This document shows, one piece after another, positions 8,165 through 16,606 of a DNA stretch of 64,000 nucleotides (position 1 is the first letter of the stretch; each line of letters opens with the position of its first letter). Origin of the DNA: Tenacibaculum larymnensis. Lineage in GTDB: Bacteria > Bacteroidota > Bacteroidia > Flavobacteriales > Flavobacteriaceae. The stretch spans positions 62,001-126,000 of the forward strand of contig NZ_JAIWJY010000010.1 of the NCBI RefSeq assembly GCF_028829235.1, written 5' to 3'. Made by a program: the position numbers and the translations under genes. A model generated the notes under the pieces. It had not been told where the DNA came from. It ran no database searches and saw only the letters and a program-made list of their open reading frames with translations.

Positions 8165-8974
8165 ATGATTACGTATTCTTACACAAAAAGACCAATCTTA
8201 TTTTTAAGTTTTATACTCTTTTTCTTTGCTAGTTGTATTGAAGAGGATTTACCTTCTAACATAAAACAGCAAAACTTCACAATAAAATCAAAGTCAACAA
8301 ATTTTAAATATGATGTTAAAATAGGAAGCCTTAAAGAAGTTGATGTAAACAAAAATTATCATGTAGTTTATTTGCTAGATGGTGAGGATTATTATAATGA
8401 GTGTATGCAAATAATAAATTCAGAAAACAAAGAGAATATTATTATAGTAAGTATTGGTTATGCTGATGATAATGAAAGGGGAACTGACTATTCTTATCCG
8501 TATGATAGAGATTTTGATGGAGATTCAGGTGGAGCAAAGAGATTTATAGACTTTCTTAACTCTGAGTTAATACCTACAATTGAGGAAGATTACCAAATAA
8601 TGAGCTTAACAAAAACAATCTATGGACATTCCCTTGGAGGATATTTCGCTTTGTATGTAATGATGCAAGAGGAGCAAGAAAATCCTTTTAATAATGCTAT
8701 AGTGATAAGCCCAAATTTAATGTGGTATAACTCTTTTATTTTCGATTTAGAGAGCAATGCTAAGGAATTGAATTTATTAAACGGAAAAGGTATTTATATG
8801 TCTATGGGAGACTTAGAAGGAGTTGGTATGAATGCATCTTTTCAAGCTTTAACAAAACAACTTGAGCTTAGTAACTATAATGATTTTAATTTTAGTTATG
8901 AAAGGTTTGAAGATACTTCACATAGAAATAGCCCAATACAAGGATTTAAAAAAGGATTACAAATTATTGAATAA
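8165..8974 (+). CDS. esterase-like alpha/beta hydrolase lipoprotein
   Basis: A 269-residue protein of the putative-esterase (esterase D/IroE-like) family. The nucleophile elbow GHSLGG is at about 160-165, preceded by DFLNSELIPTIEEDY, a segment typical of this family. A candidate His lies in DTSHRNSPIQGF near the C-terminus. The N-terminus ends in a lipobox (FFASC at about 20-24) followed by IEED. Acidic residues just after the Cys resemble the Bacteroidota surface-export signal, so it may be a surface-exposed lipoprotein. An outer-membrane protein gene starts 4 nt after its stop. Family members cleave siderophore esters, formylglutathione or sugar esters, and the substrate here is unknown. 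Confidence 0.8.
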   Translation: MITYSYTKRPILFLSFILFFFASCIEEDLPSNIKQQNFTIKSKSTNFKYDVKIGSLKEVDVNKNYHVVYLLDGEDYYNECMQIINSENKENIIIVSIGYADDNERGTDYSYPYDRDFDGDSGGAKRFIDFLNSELIPTIEEDYQIMSLTKTIYGHSLGGYFALYVMMQEEQENPFNNAIVISPNLMWYNSFIFDLESNAKELNLLNGKGIYMSMGDLEGVGMNASFQALTKQLELSNYNDFNFSYERFEDTSHRNSPIQGFKKGLQIIE

Positions 8975-8978
8975 TAAA

Positions 8979-9581
8979 ATGAAGAATATCTTATATATAC
9001 TATTATTGAGTTGTTTTATGATGAATGCTCAAGAATCTAATACTACTAGAAAGTGGAAATTAGAATTAGGTTACACAACTGATATAATCAATGCAAGTTT
9101 TGGAGAACATTATGGTTTAGTTTTTAAGGCAAAAAGGAAGATTTTAGAAAGTAAAAAAATAACTTTAATGGTCGGTGCAGGGTATCAAAATAGTTTTATA
9201 AATGAAGATGAAAACATGTTCACAAACCATGTAGGTGGCTATACAAGAGATATATCTTTTGTTGGTTTGTTTGACTTTAGTTTTTATCCATTTAATAAAA
9301 GGAGGTTTTATATGTCGGTTCAACCTTTTTTAGGGTATACAAATTTAAAATCTAAAGGGAGTTTATATATAGACCATTTAAACGTTTATGAGAAGTTTAA
9401 AAACTCATATTCTTATTTTAATTACGGAATGGTAAATTCTTTAGGCTATACTTTTAATAGGGTAACAGTAACTTTTGATATTTGGAGCTCGTTAAAAGGA
9501 ATTACTGATAGTGGAAGGTTTAGACCTGGAGACTTTGATTCAAGGTTGTTTTTTGGTATGGGAGTAGGGTATATGTTATAA
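8979..9581 (+). CDS. outer-membrane beta-barrel protein, unknown
   Basis: A 200-residue protein starting at ATG 8979, giving a clean signal peptide (MKNILYILLLSCFMMNAQ). Longer in-frame starts inside the esterase gene are unlikely because they place polar sequence before the signal. The mature part has alternating aromatic/polar strands and ends in YML, preceded by FFGMGVGY, as in small outer-membrane barrels. It is co-transcribed with the esterase lipoprotein (4-nt gap). Converging from the other strand is a LytTR regulator gene whose stop is 8 nt away with no obvious terminator. The function is unknown; it may anchor or assist the esterase. Confidence 0.7.
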   Translation: MKNILYILLLSCFMMNAQESNTTRKWKLELGYTTDIINASFGEHYGLVFKAKRKILESKKITLMVGAGYQNSFINEDENMFTNHVGGYTRDISFVGLFDFSFYPFNKRRFYMSVQPFLGYTNLKSKGSLYIDHLNVYEKFKNSYSYFNYGMVNSLGYTFNRVTVTFDIWSSLKGITDSGRFRPGDFDSRLFFGMGVGYML

Positions 9582-9589
9582 AAACATAT

Positions 9590-10480
9590 CTATTTATAAT
9601 ACTTGTCAAACTCCTCTTTAAATAATTTAAACTTACTTCTTGATACAGGAACCTCATGTGAAACATCGGGAAATGAGATTTTATAGTTTCTTGCGTTTCC
9701 AGAGGTTCTTCTTATGTTTTTAATATTGATTATATAAGAACGATGCGTACTTAAAATAAAAGAGTAATCGGACAAACTATTAAGTAGTTTTTGAATAGAT
9801 ATTCTATAAGGTTTAACATCTACCGAATCAATATTTTTAGTGTAAATGTCTACATAGTTCCCCTCAGATTTAGCAAATAAGAAAGTAGTCAAATCAAGAA
9901 TTAATGTTTCATTTACATTATTCGTTTTTATCGATAAAACAACATTTTTGTCTTTCTGTTTTAATTCTTTTTCTAGCTCTTTATTGTATGCTTTAACACT
10001 TCTTAAATTCTCTTTTAAGATGATAACATAGTTTACCCAAATAATGATAAATATAGGTACGGTACCTATTAAAATAACATAAATAAAAGTATTAACTAAG
10101 CTTAAAAAAAAGTTACTATTAGAAACATTCTTTAAAGGATATAAAAAACTGTTTTGAAAAAGAGCGATAGAAATAAGTATTCCTAGCGTAAAGAAAAACT
10201 CTCTAACAGTGTTCCAGCTTTCTTTAATTTCAGCAGTAAAAAAAACTTTAGGGACAAATTCAGTAAAAAATAAGATGCTTAAAAAAGTAACGAAGCTAGC
10301 AGATAAACAAGCATAAAGTTTGTTTACTAAAAATACATTGCTAACACTTGTGTTTTGCGGCGAGTAATAATTAATTAAAAATATAATTATGCTTAATACA
10401 CAAGCAATAATAAGGTTTCTTTTGGTATGAAATAAATAAGGGTAGGGAATTGATAAGTTTTTAAAAAACTTAGATTTCAT
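9590..10480 (-). CDS. LytTR-family transcriptional regulator with membrane domain
   Basis: A 296-residue protein with about four predicted membrane helices in the first half (about 23-42, 57-78, 94-112, 128-150). A short coiled-coil follows (NYVIILKENLRSVKAYNKELEKELKQKD), then a C-terminal LytTR DNA-binding domain (about 195-294; LFAKSEGNYVDIYT, FILSTHRSYIINIKNIRR, VSRSKFKLFKEEF). LytTR proteins bind direct-repeat DNA sites. Direct fusion to a membrane domain without a response-regulator receiver is common in Bacteroidota and implies one-component membrane sensing. The signal and targets are unknown; the neighbouring esterase/outer-membrane pair is a candidate. Confidence 0.88.
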   Translation of the reverse strand: MKSKFFKNLSIPYPYLFHTKRNLIIACVLSIIIFLINYYSPQNTSVSNVFLVNKLYACLSASFVTFLSILFFTEFVPKVFFTAEIKESWNTVREFFFTLGILISIALFQNSFLYPLKNVSNSNFFLSLVNTFIYVILIGTVPIFIIIWVNYVIILKENLRSVKAYNKELEKELKQKDKNVVLSIKTNNVNETLILDLTTFLFAKSEGNYVDIYTKNIDSVDVKPYRISIQKLLNSLSDYSFILSTHRSYIINIKNIRRTSGNARNYKISFPDVSHEVPVSRSKFKLFKEEFDKYYK

Positions 10481-10495
10481 AACATTTAAAGAATT

Positions 10496-10525
10496 AAAAA
10501 GGCATTATGTTAATAATGCCTTTTT
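10496..10525 (-). terminator. terminator of suf operon
   Basis: AAAAAGGCATTAT / ATAATGCCTTTTT hairpin with a GTTA loop, 7 nt after the sufD stop on the - strand. It ends the operon right after sufD. Confidence 0.85.
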
Positions 10526-10532
10526 ATTTGTT

Positions 10533-11846
10533 TTATAGTTCAAAACCAATGTTAACGCCTAATTTGTTGGCAATTAATTTGGTAATTCTTTTCTTAACCT
10601 CTGGTATTTTAACACTTTCTAAAACGGTATTAGCAAAGGCATACATTAATAGCGCTTTTGCTTCTTTTTTAGGAATACCTCTTTGTTGCATATAAAATAA
10701 TGCTTGATCATCTAATTGACCGATAGTACAACCATGAGAACATTTTACGTCGTCAGCAAAAATTTCTAATTGAGGTTTTGCATTTATCGTTGCTTTATCA
10801 CTAATTAAAACATTATTGTTTTGCTGGTAAGCATTAGTTTTTTGAGCCTCTTTTTCAACGATAACTTTACCGTTAAATACTCCAGTAGAGCGATCAGCAT
10901 AAATGCCTTTGTAGTCTTGGTGGCTTTCACAGTTAGGCTCTATATGATTCACTAAAGTATGGTGGTCAACATGTTGTTTTCCTTCAATAATAGTAATCCC
11001 TTTTAAAATAGAGTTTATATGTTCTCCTTTTTGGTAGAAGTTTAAGTTGTTTCTAGTAATATTTCCACCAAAAGAAAATGTATGTACAGAACAAGTACTT
11101 TCTTTTTGTTGTTCAATATATGTATTGTCAACTAAAGAAGCATCATTATTGTCGTTTTGAATCTTATAATAATCTACTGTAGCATGTGTATCTGTATAAA
11201 TTTCAGTTACAGCATTTGTTAAAACAGCATTGTTATTAAGATTTTGGTGGCGTTCAATAATTTGAACATGTGCATTTTGTTCAACTATAATTAAGTTACG
11301 TGGTTGTAACATAGTTGCATGTTCTTTACCTGTAGTAAAGTTAATTATTTGAATAGGTTTTTCAACTTCAACATTTTTTGGAATGTGAATAAAAGCACCT
11401 TCAGTTGCAAATGCAGTATTTAATGATGTTAAATTATCTTGTTTTGCTATTTTGTTAAAATATTTTTCAACAACAGGCTTGTACTTTTCTTTTGAAAAAG
11501 CAGCAGATAATAAACAAACATCTTTTCCATCATGAGTAGTAGTTGATAAAAATGAGCTGTACTTTCCATCTACAAAAACTATTTTATAGCTGTCTATCTC
11601 GTGAATGAAATATTTTTTAACATCAGCAAACTCTACAGAAGCATCTCTATCAGGAAATATACTATAATCTTCTTTTAAAATTGAATTTAAAGAAGTGTAT
11701 TTCCAAGCTTCTAGCTTTTTAGTAGGAAAGCCTAGTTTTTCAAAATTTTGTAGTGCTTTTGTTCTTATTTCGTGTAAATCTGAATTGATGTTTACACTGT
11801 CTTCAAAAGCTACGTATGATGATAATATTTTTTCTCTCAACTCCAT
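10533..11846 (-). CDS. sufD: Fe-S cluster assembly protein SufD
   Basis: A 437-residue right-handed beta-helix subunit of the SufBC2D scaffold that builds Fe-S clusters in the cytoplasm. The C-terminal block CSHGCTIGQLDDQALFYMQQRGI is the SufB/SufD family signature. The N-terminal helical part (EKLGFPTKKLEAWKYTSL) is typical of SufD. It is the last gene of the operon and a terminator follows directly. It is separated from sufC by 97 nt of unusual low-complexity sequence. In many Flavobacteriaceae sufS and sufE come next, but they are absent here. Confidence 0.95.
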   Translation of the reverse strand: MELREKILSSYVAFEDSVNINSDLHEIRTKALQNFEKLGFPTKKLEAWKYTSLNSILKEDYSIFPDRDASVEFADVKKYFIHEIDSYKIVFVDGKYSSFLSTTTHDGKDVCLLSAAFSKEKYKPVVEKYFNKIAKQDNLTSLNTAFATEGAFIHIPKNVEVEKPIQIINFTTGKEHATMLQPRNLIIVEQNAHVQIIERHQNLNNNAVLTNAVTEIYTDTHATVDYYKIQNDNNDASLVDNTYIEQQKESTCSVHTFSFGGNITRNNLNFYQKGEHINSILKGITIIEGKQHVDHHTLVNHIEPNCESHQDYKGIYADRSTGVFNGKVIVEKEAQKTNAYQQNNNVLISDKATINAKPQLEIFADDVKCSHGCTIGQLDDQALFYMQQRGIPKKEAKALLMYAFANTVLESVKIPEVKKRITKLIANKLGVNIGFEL

Positions 11847-11943
11847 TGTTTTTAGTTGTAAAGTTTATAAAGTATAAAAGTTTGTAAAGCTGAAAAGAAG
11901 CTTGTTTTATAGGCAACTTTTCACTTTTTACTTTTCAACTTTT
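11847..11943 (-). repeat. low-complexity inverted-phrase spacer in suf operon
   Basis: This 97-nt spacer between sufC and sufD is made of variations of AAAGTTT/AAAAGTT on one side and AACTTTT/ACTTTTT on the other, so the two halves can pair imperfectly into a long AT-rich hairpin. No promoter consensus or ORF is seen. It resembles in style the spacer at 48314-48373. Confidence 0.45.
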
Positions 11944-12696
11944 CTAACTATTAGCCTCTTCTTTAATCCAATCGTATCCTTTTTCTTCTAGCTCTAAAGC
12001 AAGAGAAGCGTCACCAGTTTTAACGATTTTTCCATCGTGTAAAACATGTACATAATCAGGAACGATATAATCTAATAAACGTTGATAGTGAGTAATAACC
12101 ACTACAGCGTTATCTTTAGATTTTAATTTATTAACTCCATTAGCAACAATACGTAAAGCATCGATATCTAAACCAGAATCAGTTTCATCTAAAATAGCTA
12201 ATTTAGGTTCTAACATTGCCATTTGAAAAATCTCATTACGTTTTTTCTCTCCACCAGAAAATCCTTCGTTTAAAGAACGAGATAAGAATTTACGATCGAT
12301 TTCTAATAATTCTGATTTTTCACGAATCTTCTTAAGCATATCTTTAGCAGGCATTTCTTCTAAACCTTGAGCTTTACGTGATTCGTTAATTGCTGTTTTA
12401 ATAAAGTTTGTAACAGTAACACCAGGTATTTCTACTGGATATTGAAAAGATAAGAATACACCAGCATGAGCTCTTTCTTCAGGAGCTAATTCGCTAATAT
12501 CTTCACCTTCTAACTCAATAGAACCAGAAGTTACTTCATAAGTTTCATTACCAGCAATTACAGATGATAAGGTACTTTTACCTGCACCGTTTGGTCCCAT
12601 AATCGCATGAACCTCTCCTGCTTTTACTTCTAAGTTAATTCCTTTAAGAATATCTTTATCTTCTACCTGTGCGTGTAAGTTTTCTATTTTTAACAT
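11944..12696 (-). CDS. sufC: Fe-S cluster assembly ATPase SufC
   Basis: A 250-residue ABC-type ATPase of the Suf system. Walker A is GPNGAGKST (about 35-43), the signature is LNEGFSGGEKKRNEI, Walker B is LAILDETDSGLDIDAL, and the switch His is in VVVITHYQRLL. SufC dimerises on the SufB-SufD heterodimer and drives conformational change for cluster assembly. It starts 10 nt after the lactonase-like gene and lies in the same operon as sufB and sufD. Length and motifs are normal. Confidence 0.97.
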   Translation of the reverse strand: MLKIENLHAQVEDKDILKGINLEVKAGEVHAIMGPNGAGKSTLSSVIAGNETYEVTSGSIELEGEDISELAPEERAHAGVFLSFQYPVEIPGVTVTNFIKTAINESRKAQGLEEMPAKDMLKKIREKSELLEIDRKFLSRSLNEGFSGGEKKRNEIFQMAMLEPKLAILDETDSGLDIDALRIVANGVNKLKSKDNAVVVITHYQRLLDYIVPDYVHVLHDGKIVKTGDASLALELEEKGYDWIKEEANS

Positions 12697-12706
12697 TACT
12701 GTATAG

Positions 12707-13567
12707 TTACTTTTTTAATAGATTTTGTAATTTTTTGAAATCTTTTGGTGAGTGTTGAATAATCACCTCAGCATTCTTTTCTTTAGCGAAAGCTTCAAAT
12801 TTCTTCATGCTTTCTAGAGTTTGTTCAACATTGTAATTAAATGAAGGAACACCTTTAGTTTCTCTATTTTCTTCAAAGTGATATAAATCACCTGTTAATA
12901 AAATTGGTTTTTCCAAACCAGCTTCAATATATAAAGCTTGATGACCAATTGTATGACCTGGCATATATTTGATAACTACTGTACCATCTCCAAAAACATC
13001 ATAATCACCATTAATTTTTTCAACATTCTTTAATTCCTTAATAGAGTTATAGGTGTCAGGGTCTTTAACTTTTGCAGAGTCATTAGTTATAAAATCATAT
13101 TCATTCCCTTGAACCAACCACGTTGCATTTTTAAAGTAATTTGCATGACCAGTATGATCGAAATGAGGATGAGATAGTGCAAAGTATTTAAAATCGTTAA
13201 TAGTTAATCCTATAGATTTTAACTGGTTTTTTAATGAATCTTTACGTTGTAAAGTAAAAGTACCAGAAGGCTCTGTAAAAGGTTCGTCTACAATTAAGGT
13301 TTCAGGTAAACCAGCATCCCACATTAAATTTCCTTTAGGATGAGATATTACATAGTAAGCATCTGAAAATTGTTTAGACTGCCCTGTGTATGTTGTATCT
13401 TGAGAAAAAACTTCAAGTTTGTTAACTAAAATTGAACCACCATCTAAAACATGAAGTTTTACTTGAGGCTTTTCAACTGTTTTTTCTTCTGTGGTTTGTT
13501 CTTTTTTAGCATTTTTACAACTAAATGTAACAATAGTTATAAGAGCTAATAAAAATATTTTTTTCAT
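12707..13567 (-). CDS. MBL-fold lactonase-like lipoprotein inside suf operon
   Basis: A 286-residue metallo-beta-lactamase-fold hydrolase of the AHL-lactonase (AiiA-like) branch. The complete dinuclear metal set is visible: His133, His135, Asp137 and His138 in HPHFDH, His205 in PGHTIGH, Asp227 in TGD, and His272. The N-terminus is a lipoprotein signal (TFSC, Cys17), so it is exported and anchored. It resembles the wide-spectrum N-acyl-homoserine lactonases described from Tenacibaculum (Aii20J), which open the lactone ring of quorum-sensing signals; this is from memory of that family. It lies between sufB (16 nt) and sufC (10 nt), all on one strand, so it is co-transcribed with cytoplasmic Fe-S genes. 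Its substrate is not proven, and other lactones or esters are possible. Confidence 0.8.
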   Translation of the reverse strand: MKKIFLLALITIVTFSCKNAKKEQTTEEKTVEKPQVKLHVLDGGSILVNKLEVFSQDTTYTGQSKQFSDAYYVISHPKGNLMWDAGLPETLIVDEPFTEPSGTFTLQRKDSLKNQLKSIGLTINDFKYFALSHPHFDHTGHANYFKNATWLVQGNEYDFITNDSAKVKDPDTYNSIKELKNVEKINGDYDVFGDGTVVIKYMPGHTIGHQALYIEAGLEKPILLTGDLYHFEENRETKGVPSFNYNVEQTLESMKKFEAFAKEKNAEVIIQHSPKDFKKLQNLLKK

Positions 13568-13583
13568 TTTATTGCGGTTTTGG

Positions 13584-15032
13584 TTAGCCTACACTTCCTT
13601 CTAAACTAATTTCTAGTAGTTTTTGTGCTTCTACAGCAAATTCCATTGGTAACTTGTTTAGTACTTCTTTACTAAATCCGTTTACAATTAATGCAATAGC
13701 TTTTTCAGTATCAATACCACGTTGATTACAATAGAATAATTGGTCTTCACCAATTTTACTTGTAGTAGCTTCGTGTTCTATTTGAGCTGATTTATTTTTA
13801 GCTTCGATATAAGGGAAAGTATGTGCACCACACTCATTACCCATTAATAAAGAATCACATTGAGAGAAGTTACGAGCATTTTCAGCTCTAGTGTTTACTT
13901 GTACTAAACCACGGTAACTATTTTGTGATTTACCTGCTGAAATTCCTTTAGAAATAATGGTTGACTTAGTATTCTTTCCTAAGTGAATCATCTTGGTACC
14001 AGTATCGGCTTGTTGATGGTTGTTAGTTACTGCAATTGAATAAAATTCACCTACTGAATTATTTCCTTTAAGAATACAACTAGGGTATTTCCACGTAATT
14101 GCTGAACCTGTTTCAACTTGTGTCCAAGAAATCTTAGCGTTGGTTTCACATAAACCTCTCTTGGTTACAAAGTTAAAAACTCCACCTTTTCCTTCTGAAT
14201 CACCAGGGAACCAGTTTTGAACTGTTGAATATTTTATTTCAGCATCGTCTAAAGCAATTAGCTCTACTACTGCTGCGTGTAATTGGTTTTCGTCACGTTG
14301 CGGAGCAGTACATCCTTCTAAATAAGAAACATAACTGCTTTCATCAGCAACAACTAAGGTACGTTCGAATTGACCAGTTCCTCCTTCGTTGATACGGAAG
14401 TAAGTAGATAACTCCATTGGACAACGAACTCCTTTTGGAATGTAACAGAAAGATCCGTCAGAGAATACTGCTGAGTTTAGTGCAGCATAAAAGTTGTCTG
14501 TTGGAGGTACAACAGAACCTATATATTTTTTCACTAATTCTGGATGCTCTTGAATCGCTTCAGAAATAGGCATGAAAATAATTCCTTTTTCAGCTAACGT
14601 TTCTTTAAAAGTAGTAGCTACAGAAACAGAGTCCATTACAATATCAACTGCTACATTAGCTAATCTTTTTTGTTCTTCTAAAGAAATTCCTAATTTTTCA
14701 AAAGTGGCTAGTAAATCAGGATCAACCTCATCTAAGCTGTTTAATTTAGGTTTCTTTTTAGGAGCTGAGTAGTAAGAAATATCTTGAAAACTCGGTTTTT
14801 TATAGGTAACATTAGCCCACTCTGGTTCTTCCATTTGTTCCCAAATTCTAAAAGCTTCTAAACGCCATTCAGTCATCCATTCTGGCTCATTTTTCTTTTT
14901 AGAAATGGCACGAACGATATCTTCGTTTATCCCATTAGGAAACTTTTCACTTTCAATATCAGTATAAAAACCATATTCGTACTCTTTGGTTTTTAATTCT
15001 TCTCTTAAATCGTCCTCGGTGTATTTACTCAT
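13584..15032 (-). CDS. sufB: Fe-S cluster assembly protein SufB
   Basis: A 482-residue scaffold subunit of SufBCD, at the family's usual length. Features include [16 protein letters not shown], the central beta-helix with [20 protein letters not shown], and the C-terminal GECGAHT-like stretch [20 protein letters not shown] with [13 protein letters not shown]. It assembles Fe-S clusters from sulfur delivered by a SufS/SufE system that is not encoded here. It starts 33 nt downstream of the sufA-like gene. Confidence 0.97.
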   Translation of the reverse strand: MSKYTEDDLREELKTKEYEYGFYTDIESEKFPNGINEDIVRAISKKKNEPEWMTEWRLEAFRIWEQMEEPEWANVTYKKPSFQDISYYSAPKKKPKLNSLDEVDPDLLATFEKLGISLEEQKRLANVAVDIVMDSVSVATTFKETLAEKGIIFMPISEAIQEHPELVKKYIGSVVPPTDNFYAALNSAVFSDGSFCYIPKGVRCPMELSTYFRINEGGTGQFERTLVVADESSYVSYLEGCTAPQRDENQLHAAVVELIALDDAEIKYSTVQNWFPGDSEGKGGVFNFVTKRGLCETNAKISWTQVETGSAITWKYPSCILKGNNSVGEFYSIAVTNNHQQADTGTKMIHLGKNTKSTIISKGISAGKSQNSYRGLVQVNTRAENARNFSQCDSLLMGNECGAHTFPYIEAKNKSAQIEHEATTSKIGEDQLFYCNQRGIDTEKAIALIVNGFSKEVLNKLPMEFAVEAQKLLEISLEGSVG

Positions 15033-15065
15033 CAGTTTTTTGTATTCTTTTTGTGATGTATAGGC

Positions 15066-15395
15066 TTATAGAGAGAAACTCTCTCCGCAACCACAAGTTC
15101 TGTTAGCATTAGGATTGTTAAATACAAATCCTTTACCATTTAAACCTCCAGAATATTCTAAAGTTGTTCCAACTAAGTATAAAAAACTCTTTTTGTCAAC
15201 AACAATTTTTACATCATTATCTTCAAAAACCTTATCGTTTTCTTGTTGGGTTTTGTCAAAAGTTAAGTCGTATGATAATCCTGAACAACCGCCACTTTTC
15301 ACTCCAACACGAACAAAGTCGGTTGTAGTATCAAATCCGTCATCAGTCATTAGTTCAATGACTTTCTTTTTTGCTGTGTCTGAAACTTTTATCAT
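15066..15395 (-). CDS. sufA: A-type Fe-S carrier (SufA/IscA/HesB family)
   Basis: A 109-residue A-type carrier with the three conserved cysteines Cys37 (GGCSGL), Cys101 and Cys103 (CGCGESF). It accepts clusters from SufBCD and delivers them to apoproteins. It is the first gene of the suf operon, with a TATCTTTG element 30 nt upstream of its ATG and no -33 TTG. No IscR-type regulator gene is visible nearby. Confidence 0.93.
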   Translation of the reverse strand: MIKVSDTAKKKVIELMTDDGFDTTTDFVRVGVKSGGCSGLSYDLTFDKTQQENDKVFEDNDVKIVVDKKSFLYLVGTTLEYSGGLNGKGFVFNNPNANRTCGCGESFSL

Positions 15396-15424
15396 CGTTT
15401 AAATAGATTAAATCTAAGTGACTG

Positions 15425-15432
15425 CAAAGATA
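15425..15432 (-). promoter_or_regulatory. putative -7 element of suf operon
   Basis: TATCTTTG on the - strand (15432 to 15425) exactly matches TAnnTTTG. The predicted start is about 25 nt before the sufA ATG. No TTG is found 17-23 nt upstream. Confidence 0.6.
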
Positions 15433-15530
15433 ATGACAAAATATGATTTATATCATTTTTTGAAATGAATATAGTTATTAAGCGATAAAAATTGTCTATA
15501 CTATAATTCTACTAACTGATTGTTAGAAGA

Positions 15531-16598
15531 TTATTGTTGGAAATCAGGATTGTTTACAAAATTAGCATCAGAAAGACTCAAAAGAAAAGCTTTTAAGTCT
15601 GCTTTATCTTTATCTGAAAGTTGTACTCCTCCCTGATTCGCTTTTTTCATTAGAGGGTCGATTGTAGAAGATATTTTTAACCCTTCAGAGTAGTGGTTAA
15701 TTACCTCTTCTAAAGTGGCAAATCGCCCATCATGCATATATGGTGCTGTGAATTTTAAGTTTCGTAAGGATGGACTCCTAAATTTTCCATTATCGTTAGG
15801 GTCACCGGTAACAGCGCCTAAACCTAAGTCGGCAAAAGTTTCGTCTAAACCGTTGTTATGGAAATTATTGTCTGTCCATAAAGGATTGTTATTACTTCCG
15901 TGACAATGAAAACAGTCACCTCTGGTTTCATCCATAAACACATTAAATCCATTTTGTTCATCAGGTGTTAGTTCTACTTTGCCTAAAAGGTATTGATCAA
16001 ACTTTGAGTTTCCTGAAATTAAGGTTCTTTCAAACTGAGAAATTGCTTTGGTGACTAAGGTTGAATCTATTTTAGATGTTCCAAAAGCTTGTTGAAAAAG
16101 TGTGGGGTATTCAGCGTGTTCTAGTAATTTTTTAGCTACATTTTTCCAATCGCTATGCATTTCAATTGGATTACGAACAGGTGAGAATGCTTGACGCTCT
16201 ATACTGAGTTCTTTTCCATCCCACATAAAACGTTCGTCAAAGTTCCAAGCTAAATTAAATAGCGGCATTGAGTTTCGTGTTCCAAATTTACCGTCAATCC
16301 CTTCACTAAAACGAGTGTCATCTGTAAAAGCATTTTTTGGATCGTGACAACTAGCACAAGACTGTGTGTTGTCTTTTGATAAAATTGGATCAAAAAATAG
16401 TTTTTTACCAAGTGCTATACCTTCTTCTGTTAAAGGGTTGTTAGTTGGAATAACTGGAGCGATTAATTTTTGTTGAAATAACTCAGGGACTTCTAAACTA
16501 ACAGGAACAGGCGTGTATATATTTTCTTCTTCTCCTTTTGAAGAACAACTGATTAAAAGGAGTAGTAATAAATAAAAATAGATACTTTTTTGTGTCAT
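15531..16598 (-). CDS. di-heme cytochrome c peroxidase/MauG-family lipoprotein
   Basis: A 355-residue protein with two c-type heme sites, CASCH (81-85) and CFHCH (229-233), and the downstream MHDGRFATL stretch with a likely axial Met288. These are hallmarks of the bacterial di-heme peroxidase/MauG family. The lipobox is LLLISC (Cys18) followed by SSKGEE, so it is a lipoprotein, possibly on the cell surface. It is the last gene of a tight four-gene operon, 8 nt after an MbnP-family gene. MbnP proteins are known partners of a MauG-like enzyme (MbnH) that oxidises a Trp of MbnP to kynurenine. I infer such a pair here, and plain H2O2 detoxification is the alternative. Confidence 0.88.
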   Translation of the reverse strand: MTQKSIYFYLLLLLLISCSSKGEEENIYTPVPVSLEVPELFQQKLIAPVIPTNNPLTEEGIALGKKLFFDPILSKDNTQSCASCHDPKNAFTDDTRFSEGIDGKFGTRNSMPLFNLAWNFDERFMWDGKELSIERQAFSPVRNPIEMHSDWKNVAKKLLEHAEYPTLFQQAFGTSKIDSTLVTKAISQFERTLISGNSKFDQYLLGKVELTPDEQNGFNVFMDETRGDCFHCHGSNNNPLWTDNNFHNNGLDETFADLGLGAVTGDPNDNGKFRSPSLRNLKFTAPYMHDGRFATLEEVINHYSEGLKISSTIDPLMKKANQGGVQLSDKDKADLKAFLLSLSDANFVNNPDFQQ

Positions 16599-16606
16599 TA
16601 TTATTT

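Noticed and set aside
8862-8978. Start of the outer-membrane protein inside the esterase gene
   Set aside because: ATG 8979 gives a clean signal peptide; longer versions put polar residues before it.
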